This document shows positions 1 to 5,361 of a stretch of DNA of 7,468 nt, one piece after another (position 1 is the first letter of the stretch; the number at the start of each line of letters is the position of its first letter). A model generated the notes under the pieces. The model had not been told where the DNA came from. It did no database searches and was given only the letters and a program-made list of their open reading frames with translations. The position numbers and the translations under genes are program-made. Location of the stretch: positions 1-7,468 of the forward strand of contig VERS01000090.1 in assembly GCA_018882545.1 (NCBI GenBank), given 5' to 3'. This stretch comes from Mycobacterium sp. (lineage in GTDB: Bacteria; Actinomycetota; Actinomycetes; Mycobacteriales; Mycobacteriaceae).

Positions 1-417
1 CCCCTGGCCCAGGAGTACGTGGTGGCCCACGAGTACGGCCACCATGTCCAGAACCTGACCGGCGACCTGCAGAAGGCGCAGGGCAGGGGCGCCCAGGGTG
101 CGCAGGGCGCCGGGGTGCGCTCAGAACTGCAGGCGGACTGCTACGCGGGGGTGTGGGCGCACTACGCGGCGATCACCAAACAGCCGGGCACGGACGTGAC
201 CTATCTGCAGCCGTTGAGCGACAGGGACATCGCCGATGCGCTCTCAGCGGCGGCATCCGTCGGCGACGACCACATCCAGAAGCAGGCCACCGGCCGGGTG
301 ACTCCGCACACCTGGACCCACGGCTCCTCAGCGCAGCGGCAGAAGTGGTTCACCGTGGGTTATCAGACCGGTGACCCCAACAAGTGCGACACCTTCAGCG
401 CGCGCGACCTGGGCTGA
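1..417 (+). CDS. Neutral zinc metallopeptidase (YpfJ-like), C-terminal part, 5'-truncated by window edge
   Basis: The frame is open from base 1 to a TGA at 415-417, giving 138 residues; the N-terminus lies before the window. HEYGH (bases 28-42) is an HExxH zinc-protease motif: two His bind zinc and the Glu is the catalytic base. It is followed by ELQADC (124-141), whose Glu or Asp may supply the third ligand, then by GDD, a THGSS-type segment, a WF pair and a terminal CDTF. This series is characteristic of the putative neutral zinc metallopeptidase family (YpfJ type). Members usually have a membrane segment near the N-terminus and a domain outside the cytoplasm; that half is not visible. The M. 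tuberculosis counterpart in this gene order is Rv2575 (recalled, about 290 aa), so roughly half the protein is missing. Its substrate is unknown. It converges on the next gene. Family is confident, biological role is not. Confidence 0.9.
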   Translation, partial: PLAQEYVVAHEYGHHVQNLTGDLQKAQGRGAQGAQGAGVRSELQADCYAGVWAHYAAITKQPGTDVTYLQPLSDRDIADALSAAASVGDDHIQKQATGRVTPHTWTHGSSAQRQKWFTVGYQTGDPNKCDTFSARDLG

Positions 418-423
418 ACTCAG

Positions 424-472
424 CAGGGCCGCTCATCAGGGCGGCTCCAACAGGGCCGCTCACCAGGGCCGC
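424..472. repeat. Imperfect 27-bp tandem duplication at a convergent gene junction
   Basis: Bases 424-445 and 451-472 match at 20 of 22 positions (both begin CAGGGCCGCTCA), with a period of 27 bp. The right copy contains the stop codon of the minus-strand MmpS-like gene (460-462) and its last codons; the left copy lies in the 42-bp gap after the metallopeptidase gene. Because 27 is a multiple of three, an in-phase TGA recurs at 433-435. The left copy can also fold: 426-432 pairs with 441-447 (one G-U pair, 8-nt loop). There is no T-run, so any terminator role is weak. It looks like a local slippage duplication rather than a mobile repeat. Confidence 0.6.
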
Positions 473-900
473 AGCGAGCACTGCACGCCGCTGCCGCCCT
501 GCTGGGACACCACGACCGTGCCGTCGACGGCGATTTCGCAGCGGAACTGCGGGTTGACCCGCAATCCCCCGCTGGCGCTGACGAACGCCCACTGATCGGG
601 GTCATTCAAGGTGGCCTGGAACGTCCACGGCGCACCTGGCCCGACCAGGGTGCGGGCCATCGGCATGAACTGCGGATCGCTGGCCGCAGCCTGACTGGGC
701 GGATCACCGACGACGTAGTAGATGTTCGCGGTCAGGTCGCTGGTCGTGGTGACCGTGTAGGTCACCTGCCGGCCCGACGTCGGCTCGGCACTGGACGGGG
801 CGGGCGGGTCAGCGGGGCCCGTCGGGTCGGCCATCGCCGGGCCGGCCACGGTCATGCCGGTCGCCACCAGGGCCGCCGCGGCGATCAGGAGTCGCTGCAT
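460..900 (-). CDS. Secreted MmpS-like small protein (Rv2576c-like)
   Basis: 146 residues, starting at ATG (898-900) with a weak AGGG Shine-Dalgarno at 906-909. Residues 1-24 form a classic signal peptide: Arg at position 3, an Ala/Leu/Val core, then AMA before Asp25 as probable cleavage site. A Pro/Ala-rich linker (about 25-44) follows. From about 45 the pattern resembles the beta-sandwich of mycobacterial MmpS proteins: VTYTV, ANIYY, PW at 91-92, then CEIAVDG. Cys121 and Cys141 could form a disulphide. MmpS proteins are periplasmic accessory partners of MmpL lipid or siderophore transporters, but they normally keep an N-terminal membrane anchor; here the leader looks cleavable and no mmpL is in view. 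By gene order it matches Rv2576c (recalled), annotated only as a conserved membrane protein. Its start lies 18 bp after the stop of the upstream YbjN-like gene, suggesting co-transcription. The MmpS-like fold is inferred from motifs; function is unknown. Confidence 0.8.
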   Translation of the reverse strand: MQRLLIAAAALVATGMTVAGPAMADPTGPADPPAPSSAEPTSGRQVTYTVTTTSDLTANIYYVVGDPPSQAAASDPQFMPMARTLVGPGAPWTFQATLNDPDQWAFVSASGGLRVNPQFRCEIAVDGTVVVSQQGGSGVQCSLRPW

Positions 901-918
901 ACCGACCCTATCGACGGG

Positions 919-1359
919 CTAGGCCGGGATGTTACGGGCACGGGCGGGAGCCAACCCCGCCATCGAACCGAACAGATCCACCGATCCGGTGACCGCCGCT
1001 TCCACGAAGCCGCCCAGGGCGGCGCTGTCAGCGGGGCGCAGTCGCCCGTGGGCCACCACCCCGACCAGTCGCGGATCGCAGGAGTCGTGAACGACACTGC
1101 GTACCGCGGGGACGCCCACATCATGCCGGTCGACCAGGTCCTCGAGGCGCTTCCGGTACTGAACCGGGAAGTAGCGGTCCGGGGTGATGCTCAGTTCGAC
1201 GCCACCCCGGTCGGCGTCACACACCGCAAGGTGCACGTTGAGCCGGACCCGGTGCGGGCCGACGACGTGATCCACCAGATAGAAGTACTCCTCGTCGTGA
1301 TGACCCCGGAAGTACCGCACACCTCGGGCGCGCAGATATTCCTCGATCAGCCGGTTCAT
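919..1359 (-). CDS. YbjN-like conserved hypothetical protein
   Basis: 146 residues, from ATG at 1357-1359 to TAG at 919-921. No signal peptide or membrane segment is visible, so it is probably cytosolic. It opens with an amphipathic helix (IEEYLRARGVRY, 5-16), followed by alternating strands (EEYFYLVD, 23-30; RVRLNVHL, 37-44; GVELSITP, 53-60), then a helix after RYFP (about 66-80), strands, a conserved-looking SCDP (93-96) and a C-terminal helix (about 111-130). This helix-strand layout resembles the YbjN / type III secretion chaperone-like fold common in actinobacterial hypotheticals; that is a resemblance, not a proven assignment. The Shine-Dalgarno is poor. In the M. tuberculosis order I recall, this slot between Rv2576c and hisS holds other genes (Rv2577-Rv2579), so the gene is a lineage difference. 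It probably heads a two-gene unit with the secreted MmpS-like gene. I do not recognise a function. Confidence 0.75.
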   Translation of the reverse strand: MNRLIEEYLRARGVRYFRGHHDEEYFYLVDHVVGPHRVRLNVHLAVCDADRGGVELSITPDRYFPVQYRKRLEDLVDRHDVGVPAVRSVVHDSCDPRLVGVVAHGRLRPADSAALGGFVEAAVTGSVDLFGSMAGLAPARARNIPA

Positions 1360-1415
1360 ATCCGGACAACGACCCGCAGCCGCCTGGCGGTTCCCCGCGT
1401 GTTCTAAGGAAACAC

Positions 1416-1446
1416 TGAGGGACGACGCGAACCGGGCCGTCCGTCA
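1416..1446 (-). terminator. Probable terminator of the hydrolase-hisS operon, overlapping the hisS stop codon
   Basis: On the minus strand the hisS stop TGA begins a stem: TGACGGACG (1438-1446) pairs with CGTCCCTCA (1416-1424), eight of nine pairs with one C-C mismatch and a 13-nt loop. It is followed at once by the T-rich GTGTTTCCTT (1406-1415). This is the best intrinsic-terminator candidate in the window. A second small hairpin (1378-1383 with 1387-1392, 3-nt loop) lies further downstream, just before the YbjN-like gene, and could back it up or belong to that gene's 5' leader. Confidence 0.55.
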
Positions 1447-2703
1447 GCTCAATCGCAAAAGTACCTCAGCAACAACGGAATTCATCGGCACATCGACCTG
1501 GTCGCCGGTGGTCAGATCCTTGACCCCCACCGTGCCGGCGTCGATATCCCGGTCGCCCGCGACCAACGCGATCCGGGCACCGGACCGGTCGGCGGCACGC
1601 ATCGCGCCTTTGACCCCGCGGTCGCCGTAGGCCAGGTCGACGCGAACCCCGGCTGCCCGCAGCTGCGCGCCGAGCCGGGCCAGCTCCAGCTTCGCCTGCT
1701 CTCCCAACGGAACGCCGAACACATCGCAGCGGGTCTGCTCGCCCACCGGCCTGCCCTCGGCTCGCAGCGCCAGCACGGTGCGGTCCACCCCGAGGCCGAA
1801 ACCGATACCGGAGAGGTCCTGCCCGCCCAACTGGGCCATCAGTCCGTCGTAGCGCCCGCCACCGCCGATACCGGACTGCGCGCCCAGACCGTCGTGGACG
1901 AATTCGAAGGTGGTCTTGGTGTAGTAGTCCAGTCCCCGCACCAGCCGCGGATTGATGACGTAGGGCACGCCGACGGCGTCCAGATGCGCCAGCACGGTCT
2001 CGAAGTGTTGTTTGCAGGCGTCGGACAGGTGATCCAGCAGCACCGGGGCGGCGGCGGTCAGCTCTCGGATGTGCGGGCGCTTGTCGTCGAGCACCCGAAG
2101 CGGATTCAGTGCGGCCCGGGCCCGCGTCGCGTCATCGAGATCCAGACCGAAGAGATACTGCTGCAACAGATCCCGATACTGCGGGCGGCAGGATTCATCG
2201 CCCAGCGAGGTGATTTCCAGCCTGAAGTCGGCCAGGCCCAGGGACCGGAAACCGGCGTCGGCGATCGCAATGACCTCGGCGTCCAACGCCGGATCGTCCA
2301 CTCCGATCGCCTCCACCCCCACCTGCTGAAGCTGGCGGTATCGACCGGCCTGCGGGCGCTCGTACCGGAAAAACGGCCCGGCGTAGCACAGCTTCACCGG
2401 CAGTGCACCGCGGTCCAGACCGTGCTCGATCACCGCTCGCATCACCCCGGCGGTTCCCTCCGGGCGCAGGGTGACCAGACGGTCCCCACGGTCGGCGAAG
2501 GTGTACATCTCCTTGGACACCACGTCGGTGGACTCCCCCACGCCGCGGGTGAACAACGCGGTGTCCTCGAAGATGGGCAACTCGACGTCGGCGTAGCCGG
2601 CCCGCCGGGCGGTTCCCAGCAATCCGTCCCGGACTGCGACGAACTGCGCCGACTCCGGCGGCAGATAGTCGGGTACTCCCTTGGGGGCCTGGAACTCGCT
2701 CAC
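1444..2703 (-). CDS. hisS: Histidyl-tRNA synthetase
   Basis: A class II aminoacyl-tRNA synthetase that charges tRNA-His with histidine using ATP, in the cytosol; essential. The frame stays open far upstream, but the start is set at GTG 2701-2703: the protein then begins [12 protein letters not shown], typical of HisRS, is 419 aa (M. tuberculosis HisS about 423), and has GGAGGGG 8 nt upstream. Landmarks: TLRPEGT at 78-84; motif 2 around 109-127 ([10 protein letters not shown]... RQLQQ); the histidine-binding LVRGLDYYT at 254-262; GGGRYDGL at 281-288; motif 3 [10 protein letters not shown] at 299-308; and a C-terminal anticodon-binding domain from about 325 to the end. The start overlaps the stop of the hydrolase gene by four bases, so the two are probably translationally coupled. 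All key motifs are present and the gene looks intact. Confidence 0.98.
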   Translation of the reverse strand: MSEFQAPKGVPDYLPPESAQFVAVRDGLLGTARRAGYADVELPIFEDTALFTRGVGESTDVVSKEMYTFADRGDRLVTLRPEGTAGVMRAVIEHGLDRGALPVKLCYAGPFFRYERPQAGRYRQLQQVGVEAIGVDDPALDAEVIAIADAGFRSLGLADFRLEITSLGDESCRPQYRDLLQQYLFGLDLDDATRARAALNPLRVLDDKRPHIRELTAAAPVLLDHLSDACKQHFETVLAHLDAVGVPYVINPRLVRGLDYYTKTTFEFVHDGLGAQSGIGGGGRYDGLMAQLGGQDLSGIGFGLGVDRTVLALRAEGRPVGEQTRCDVFGVPLGEQAKLELARLGAQLRAAGVRVDLAYGDRGVKGAMRAADRSGARIALVAGDRDIDAGTVGVKDLTTGDQVDVPMNSVVAEVLLRLS

Positions 2704-3377
2704 AAGGTCAGCCCCTCCAGGAAGGGGTTGGTGCGGCGTTCCAGGCCGATGGTGGAGGACGGCCCGTGGCCCGGCAGGACCTTGCAGTCGTCGTCGAGGA
2801 CCAAAAGCTTGTTCAGGATGGAGCCGAGCAGGTCGCGGCCGCTGCCGCCGGGCAGATCGGTGCGCCCGACGGACTGACGGAACAGCGTGTCCCCGGTGAA
2901 GGCCACCCGGTCTCCGCCGCCGGCGGCCGTCCCGGAAACCCGGAACACCACCGAGCCGCGGGTGTGCCCCGGGGTGTGGTCTACGGTCACCGCGATACCG
3001 CCCAGGTCGAGGGTGTCTCCGTCGCAGTCGAGCTCGACGACCTGCCTGGGCTCCCGGAACATCGCCCCGAAGGCCATCTGCGCGATCCGCGGGCCGAACC
3101 CCCGGATCGGGTCGGTGAGCATGAACCGGTCCGCGGGATGGATGAACACCGGGCAGCCGAAGGTGTCGGCGACCTTCTGCGCCGACCAGAGGTGGTCGAT
3201 GTGGCCGTGGGTCAACAGCACCGCCGCGGGGGTCAGCCGGTTCTCGTCCAGGATGCGGCGCAACGGCCCGAACGCCCGCTGACCGGGGTCGACGATGATC
3301 GCATCCGACCCCTGGCGCTGGGCCAGCACGTAACAGTTGCAGGCCAGCACCCCGGCCGGGAACCCGGTGAGCAACAC
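2700..3377 (-). CDS. Metallo-beta-lactamase-fold hydrolase, glyoxalase II-like (Rv2581c-like)
   Basis: 225 residues from the chosen GTG at 3375-3377. It carries the full binuclear metal signature of the family: THGHIDH at 56-62 (ligands His57, His59, Asp61, His62), His138 in HTPGHT, Asp163 in TGDTLF and His204 in PGHG. Glyoxalase II hydrolyses S-lactoylglutathione; mycobacteria use mycothiol rather than glutathione, so the true substrate may be a mycothiol thioester or another ester. That is inference. The start gives MLLTGFPAG, matching the length and N-terminus I recall for Rv2581c (224 aa). No Shine-Dalgarno precedes it, but a -10-like hexamer lies 7 nt upstream, suggesting a leaderless message. 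An in-frame GTG at 3402-3404 would add nine residues; starts further upstream would overlap the divergent ppiB more. First gene of an operon with hisS, overlapping it at GTGA (2700-2703). Confidence 0.92.
   Translation of the reverse strand: MLLTGFPAGVLACNCYVLAQRQGSDAIIVDPGQRAFGPLRRILDENRLTPAAVLLTHGHIDHLWSAQKVADTFGCPVFIHPADRFMLTDPIRGFGPRIAQMAFGAMFREPRQVVELDCDGDTLDLGGIAVTVDHTPGHTRGSVVFRVSGTAAGGGDRVAFTGDTLFRQSVGRTDLPGGSGRDLLGSILNKLLVLDDDCKVLPGHGPSSTIGLERRTNPFLEGLTL
2712..2718 (-). promoter_or_regulatory. Strong ribosome binding site that fixes the hisS start
   Basis: GGAGGGG on the minus strand lies 8 nt before the GTG at 2701-2703 and inside the last codons of the hydrolase gene. It supports this GTG over any upstream start in the long open frame, and lets hisS recruit ribosomes independently as well as by coupling. 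Confidence 0.75.
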
Positions 3378-3384
3378 GCCAGAC

Positions 3385-3390
3385 AGTGTC
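3385..3390 (-). promoter_or_regulatory. Candidate -10 element for the hydrolase-hisS operon (leaderless type)
   Basis: Minus-strand GACACT keeps the A and final T of the mycobacterial TANNNT -10 pattern. It is followed by a 7-nt spacer (3378-3384) and then directly by GTG 3375-3377, so transcription could begin at the start codon. This would explain why there is no Shine-Dalgarno. No convincing -35 is seen. Judged by eye only. Confidence 0.35.
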
Positions 3391-3420
3391 CCATCCTGGT
3401 CCACACGCCGACCGGGCTGG

Positions 3421-3426
3421 CACACT
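3421..3426 (+). promoter_or_regulatory. Candidate -10 element for ppiB (leaderless type)
   Basis: CACACT lies 7 nt before the GTG at 3434-3436, the same geometry as the minus-strand candidate at 3385-3390. It keeps the A and final T of TANNNT but not the first T. No Shine-Dalgarno precedes this GTG. A leaderless transcript starting at the GTG would fit. No clear -35 is visible. Confidence 0.35.
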
Positions 3427-3433
3427 CGTGGGC

Positions 3434-4315
3434 GTGTCCAGCAATGCGGAACGACGGGAGACGGCCAAGCGCGAGCTCGAGCGCCAGCTCGAGCAACGCG
3501 GTCAGCAGGAGCGTCGACAGCGCATCCTGACGGTGATCGCAGCAATGGCCACCATGGTGGCCGGGGCGGCCGCCATCTTGTTCTTCGTCTTCAAAGGCGA
3601 TCAGAAGCCCCCCAGCACCGATTCCTCGGCCGCGGGCCCGGCGCCGGCACCGACGCCGACGGAGTTGACCCGCGGCGGGCCCGATCAGTTGCCGGCCTTC
3701 AAGGCCCCGGCCGATCTCGGCGCCAACTGTCAGTACCCGGCCGACGGCAAGAAGGCCAGGGACGTCACACCGCCCAAGACTGGAGAGGTGCCCACCGACC
3801 CGGCGACGGTCAGTGTCAGCATGTCCACGGACCAGGGCAACATCGGGCTGATCCTGAACAACGCCGAGGCACCCTGCACGGTCAACAGCTTCGCCAGCCT
3901 GGCCCAGAAGGGTTTTTTCAACGAGACCGTCTGCCACCGCCTGACCACCGCCCCGGAACTGGGCGTGCTGCAGTGCGGCGATCCGACCGGGACCGGATCG
4001 GGCGGCCCGGGCTACGCCTTCGCCAACGAGTACCCCACCAACCAGTACGACAAGGCCGATCCGGCGCTGCAGAAGCCGGTGCTGTATCCGCGCGGCGCCC
4101 TGGCCATGGCCAATGCCGGCCCCAACACCAACGGCAGCCAGTTCTTCCTGGTGTACAAGGATTCCAAGCTTCCGCCGAACTACACCGTGTTCGGAACCAT
4201 CGACTCCACCGGGTTGGCCACCCTGGACAAGATCGCCCAGGCCGGTGTCGCCGACGGCGCCGTGGACGGCAAGCCGGCCACCGAGGTGAAGGTCACATCG
4301 GTGCTGCTGGACTGA
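3434..4315 (+). CDS. ppiB: Membrane-anchored cyclophilin-type peptidyl-prolyl cis-trans isomerase
   Basis: Catalyses cis-trans isomerisation of X-Pro bonds, probably assisting protein folding outside the membrane. With the GTG at 3434-3436 the protein is 293 aa: a charged coiled-coil-like N-terminus (5-30, rich in Arg, Glu and Gln), one membrane helix (about 31-53), a Pro/Ala/Ser linker (58-95) and a cyclophilin domain (about 124-293). Domain marks include VNSF at 150-153, CHR with the expected catalytic Arg169, LQCGD at 179-183, a Gly-rich segment, [16 protein letters not shown] at 225-240 and YTVFG at 250-254. Four Cys (99, 148, 167, 181) lie on the predicted outer side and could form disulphides. 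Gene order matches Rv2582. In-frame GTGs at 3386 and 3428 are alternatives; 3386 would add 16 residues with no domain value and nearly abut the divergent start. The stop codon abuts that of the next, convergent gene with no gap. Confidence 0.95.
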   Translation: MSSNAERRETAKRELERQLEQRGQQERRQRILTVIAAMATMVAGAAAILFFVFKGDQKPPSTDSSAAGPAPAPTPTELTRGGPDQLPAFKAPADLGANCQYPADGKKARDVTPPKTGEVPTDPATVSVSMSTDQGNIGLILNNAEAPCTVNSFASLAQKGFFNETVCHRLTTAPELGVLQCGDPTGTGSGGPGYAFANEYPTNQYDKADPALQKPVLYPRGALAMANAGPNTNGSQFFLVYKDSKLPPNYTVFGTIDSTGLATLDKIAQAGVADGAVDGKPATEVKVTSVLLD

Positions 4316-5224
4316 TCAGCCGATTCCGGCCGCGGTCTCAGCGGGAATGCCCGGATGCAGCACAGCGACCGGGCAGTCGGCATGCGCCAGCACCTTCTGG
4401 CTGACCGAACCCATGATCAGTCCGGAGAATCCGCCGGACCCGCGGCTGCCGACCACCAGTAACTCGGCGCCGACGGCCTGGGACAGCAGCACCTCGGCGG
4501 GCCGTCCGGTGCCGGCGACGAATGACACCGGCACGTCGGGGAAGGAACTCGCGGTGACGATCACCGGCGAGTGAAAGGCGCTGGTGTCCGAGCCCGGGGT
4601 GGCGTTCTCGGGGTCGATCTGCTCGGTCTCGGGTTCGCCGCGACCGGCTTCCACACTGACCGCCACCACGCCGCACCCGATGGCCTCGGCGTGGCGGAAC
4701 GCGAACGCCGCAGCCCGGTTCGACGCCGGCGAGCCGTCGTAGCCGAGGATGACCTGACCGGGTTGGCCGGGGTAGTCGGAGAGGTATTCGAACGGAACCC
4801 CACCTTCCAAGCCGGAGTGCACCACCACGACCGGGCAGGACGCATACGGCGCGACATGCAGGGTGGTCGAACCCAGCAGCAGGCCGCGGAAGCCCTCGAC
4901 GCCGCGCGAACCCAGGACCAGGACGTCGGCGTTCTGCCCGACCGCCAACAACGACTGAACCGGGGCGTCGGGCATCTGAATGGCCTTGATCTCCAGGCCC
5001 GGCTGGGTGGATCGCGCCACGGCCACCGCCTCCCCGAGGACACCGGTGGGCTCGCTGACCAGCGTCGGTTCGGCGGCGGCATCGGGGTAGGCGTACAGCA
5101 CTGTCAACGGCAGTCGATAGGCCACGGCGGTGTTTGCCGCCCAACGCAGTGCGGCAACGCAGTGCTCGGAGCCGTCGGCTCCGACGACGACACCGCTTTC
5201 GATGGTCTCGAGTGCATCGGTCAT
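4316..5224 (-). CDS. Universal stress protein with two Usp domains
   Basis: 302 residues from ATG 5222-5224, chosen because GGAGGA (5230-5235) lies 5 nt upstream and the first Usp strand follows directly; an in-frame ATG at 5291-5293 would add an unneeded extension. Two tandem Usp domains: about 11-136 and 157-290. Each starts with a strand ending in an Asp (GADGS at 15-19; GYDGS at 161-165) and has the ATP-binding pattern G-2X-G-9X-G-S (GSRG at 105-108 with GS at 118-119; GSRG at 259-262 with GS at 272-273), so both are predicted to bind ATP. Layout and length match mycobacterial tandem Usps such as Rv2623, which bind ATP and influence growth under stress. The partner is unknown. The gene diverges from the permease across 137 bp. 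I saw no DosR-type palindrome upstream, so hypoxic control is not supported by the sequence. Confidence 0.95.
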   Translation of the reverse strand: MTDALETIESGVVVGADGSEHCVAALRWAANTAVAYRLPLTVLYAYPDAAAEPTLVSEPTGVLGEAVAVARSTQPGLEIKAIQMPDAPVQSLLAVGQNADVLVLGSRGVEGFRGLLLGSTTLHVAPYASCPVVVVHSGLEGGVPFEYLSDYPGQPGQVILGYDGSPASNRAAAFAFRHAEAIGCGVVAVSVEAGRGEPETEQIDPENATPGSDTSAFHSPVIVTASSFPDVPVSFVAGTGRPAEVLLSQAVGAELLVVGSRGSGGFSGLIMGSVSQKVLAHADCPVAVLHPGIPAETAAGIG

Positions 5225-5361
5225 TGCGGTCCTCCGTGTGGCGGGGTCTGGGTGGCGGGTCCAGAGATGGGGTTGTTGCGTCCAAGCAAACACCGAACCA
5301 TGTCGCGGTGTCAGCGGTACGGTAACCCGAATACGTCCGCAACGACCGAACAGGGGTGGGG
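5225..5361. promoter_or_regulatory. Shared divergent promoter region of the stress protein and permease genes
   Basis: A 137-bp gap between divergent starts, so it must hold promoters for both genes unless one is silent. The best -10-like sequences overlap: TACGGT on the plus strand (5318-5323) and TACCGT on the minus strand (5319-5324). Neither has a clear -35. The plus candidate would give a leader of about 30 nt including the permease Shine-Dalgarno; the minus candidate a leader of nearly 90 nt. A 7-bp direct repeat, ACCGAAC, occurs at 5292-5298 and 5345-5351 and could be a regulator half-site or chance. No known operator was recognised. Confidence 0.4.

Noticed and set aside
1048..1407. 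Plus-strand open frame of 119 codons opposite the YbjN-like gene
   Set aside because: It looks more protein-like than most shadows, but the minus-strand frame has a coherent helix-strand pattern, a good start and an operon-like distance to the next gene. It stays a less likely alternative.
1894..2877. Plus-strand open frame of 327 codons antisense to hisS
   Set aside because: It lies opposite hisS, whose motifs are complete. The translation has no recognisable domain and the composition is typical of antisense frames in high-GC coding DNA.
2704..3468. Upstream extension of the hisS frame to 674 codons
   Set aside because: This part is an alternative frame of the hydrolase gene with Arg/Pro/Gly-rich shadow composition. 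The GTG at 2701-2703 with its strong Shine-Dalgarno gives the normal HisRS length and N-terminus.
2766..3530. Plus-strand open frame of 254 codons opposite the hydrolase gene
   Set aside because: The minus strand here has all metallo-beta-lactamase metal ligands in order; the plus frame shows no motif and is a shadow.
3233..3937. Minus-strand open frame of 234 codons across the divergent promoter and ppiB
   Set aside because: It overlaps the end of one proven gene and half of another and spans their shared promoter; no domain is visible.
4338..5342. Minus-strand open frame of 334 codons overlapping the universal stress protein in another frame
   Set aside because: It is Arg-rich throughout, typical of a shifted frame; the Usp frame has two complete ATP-binding motifs.
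5225..5361. DosR-type hypoxia box upstream of the universal stress protein
   Set aside because: I looked for the GGGAC...GTCCC palindrome seen before many mycobacterial Usp genes and did not find it on either strand.
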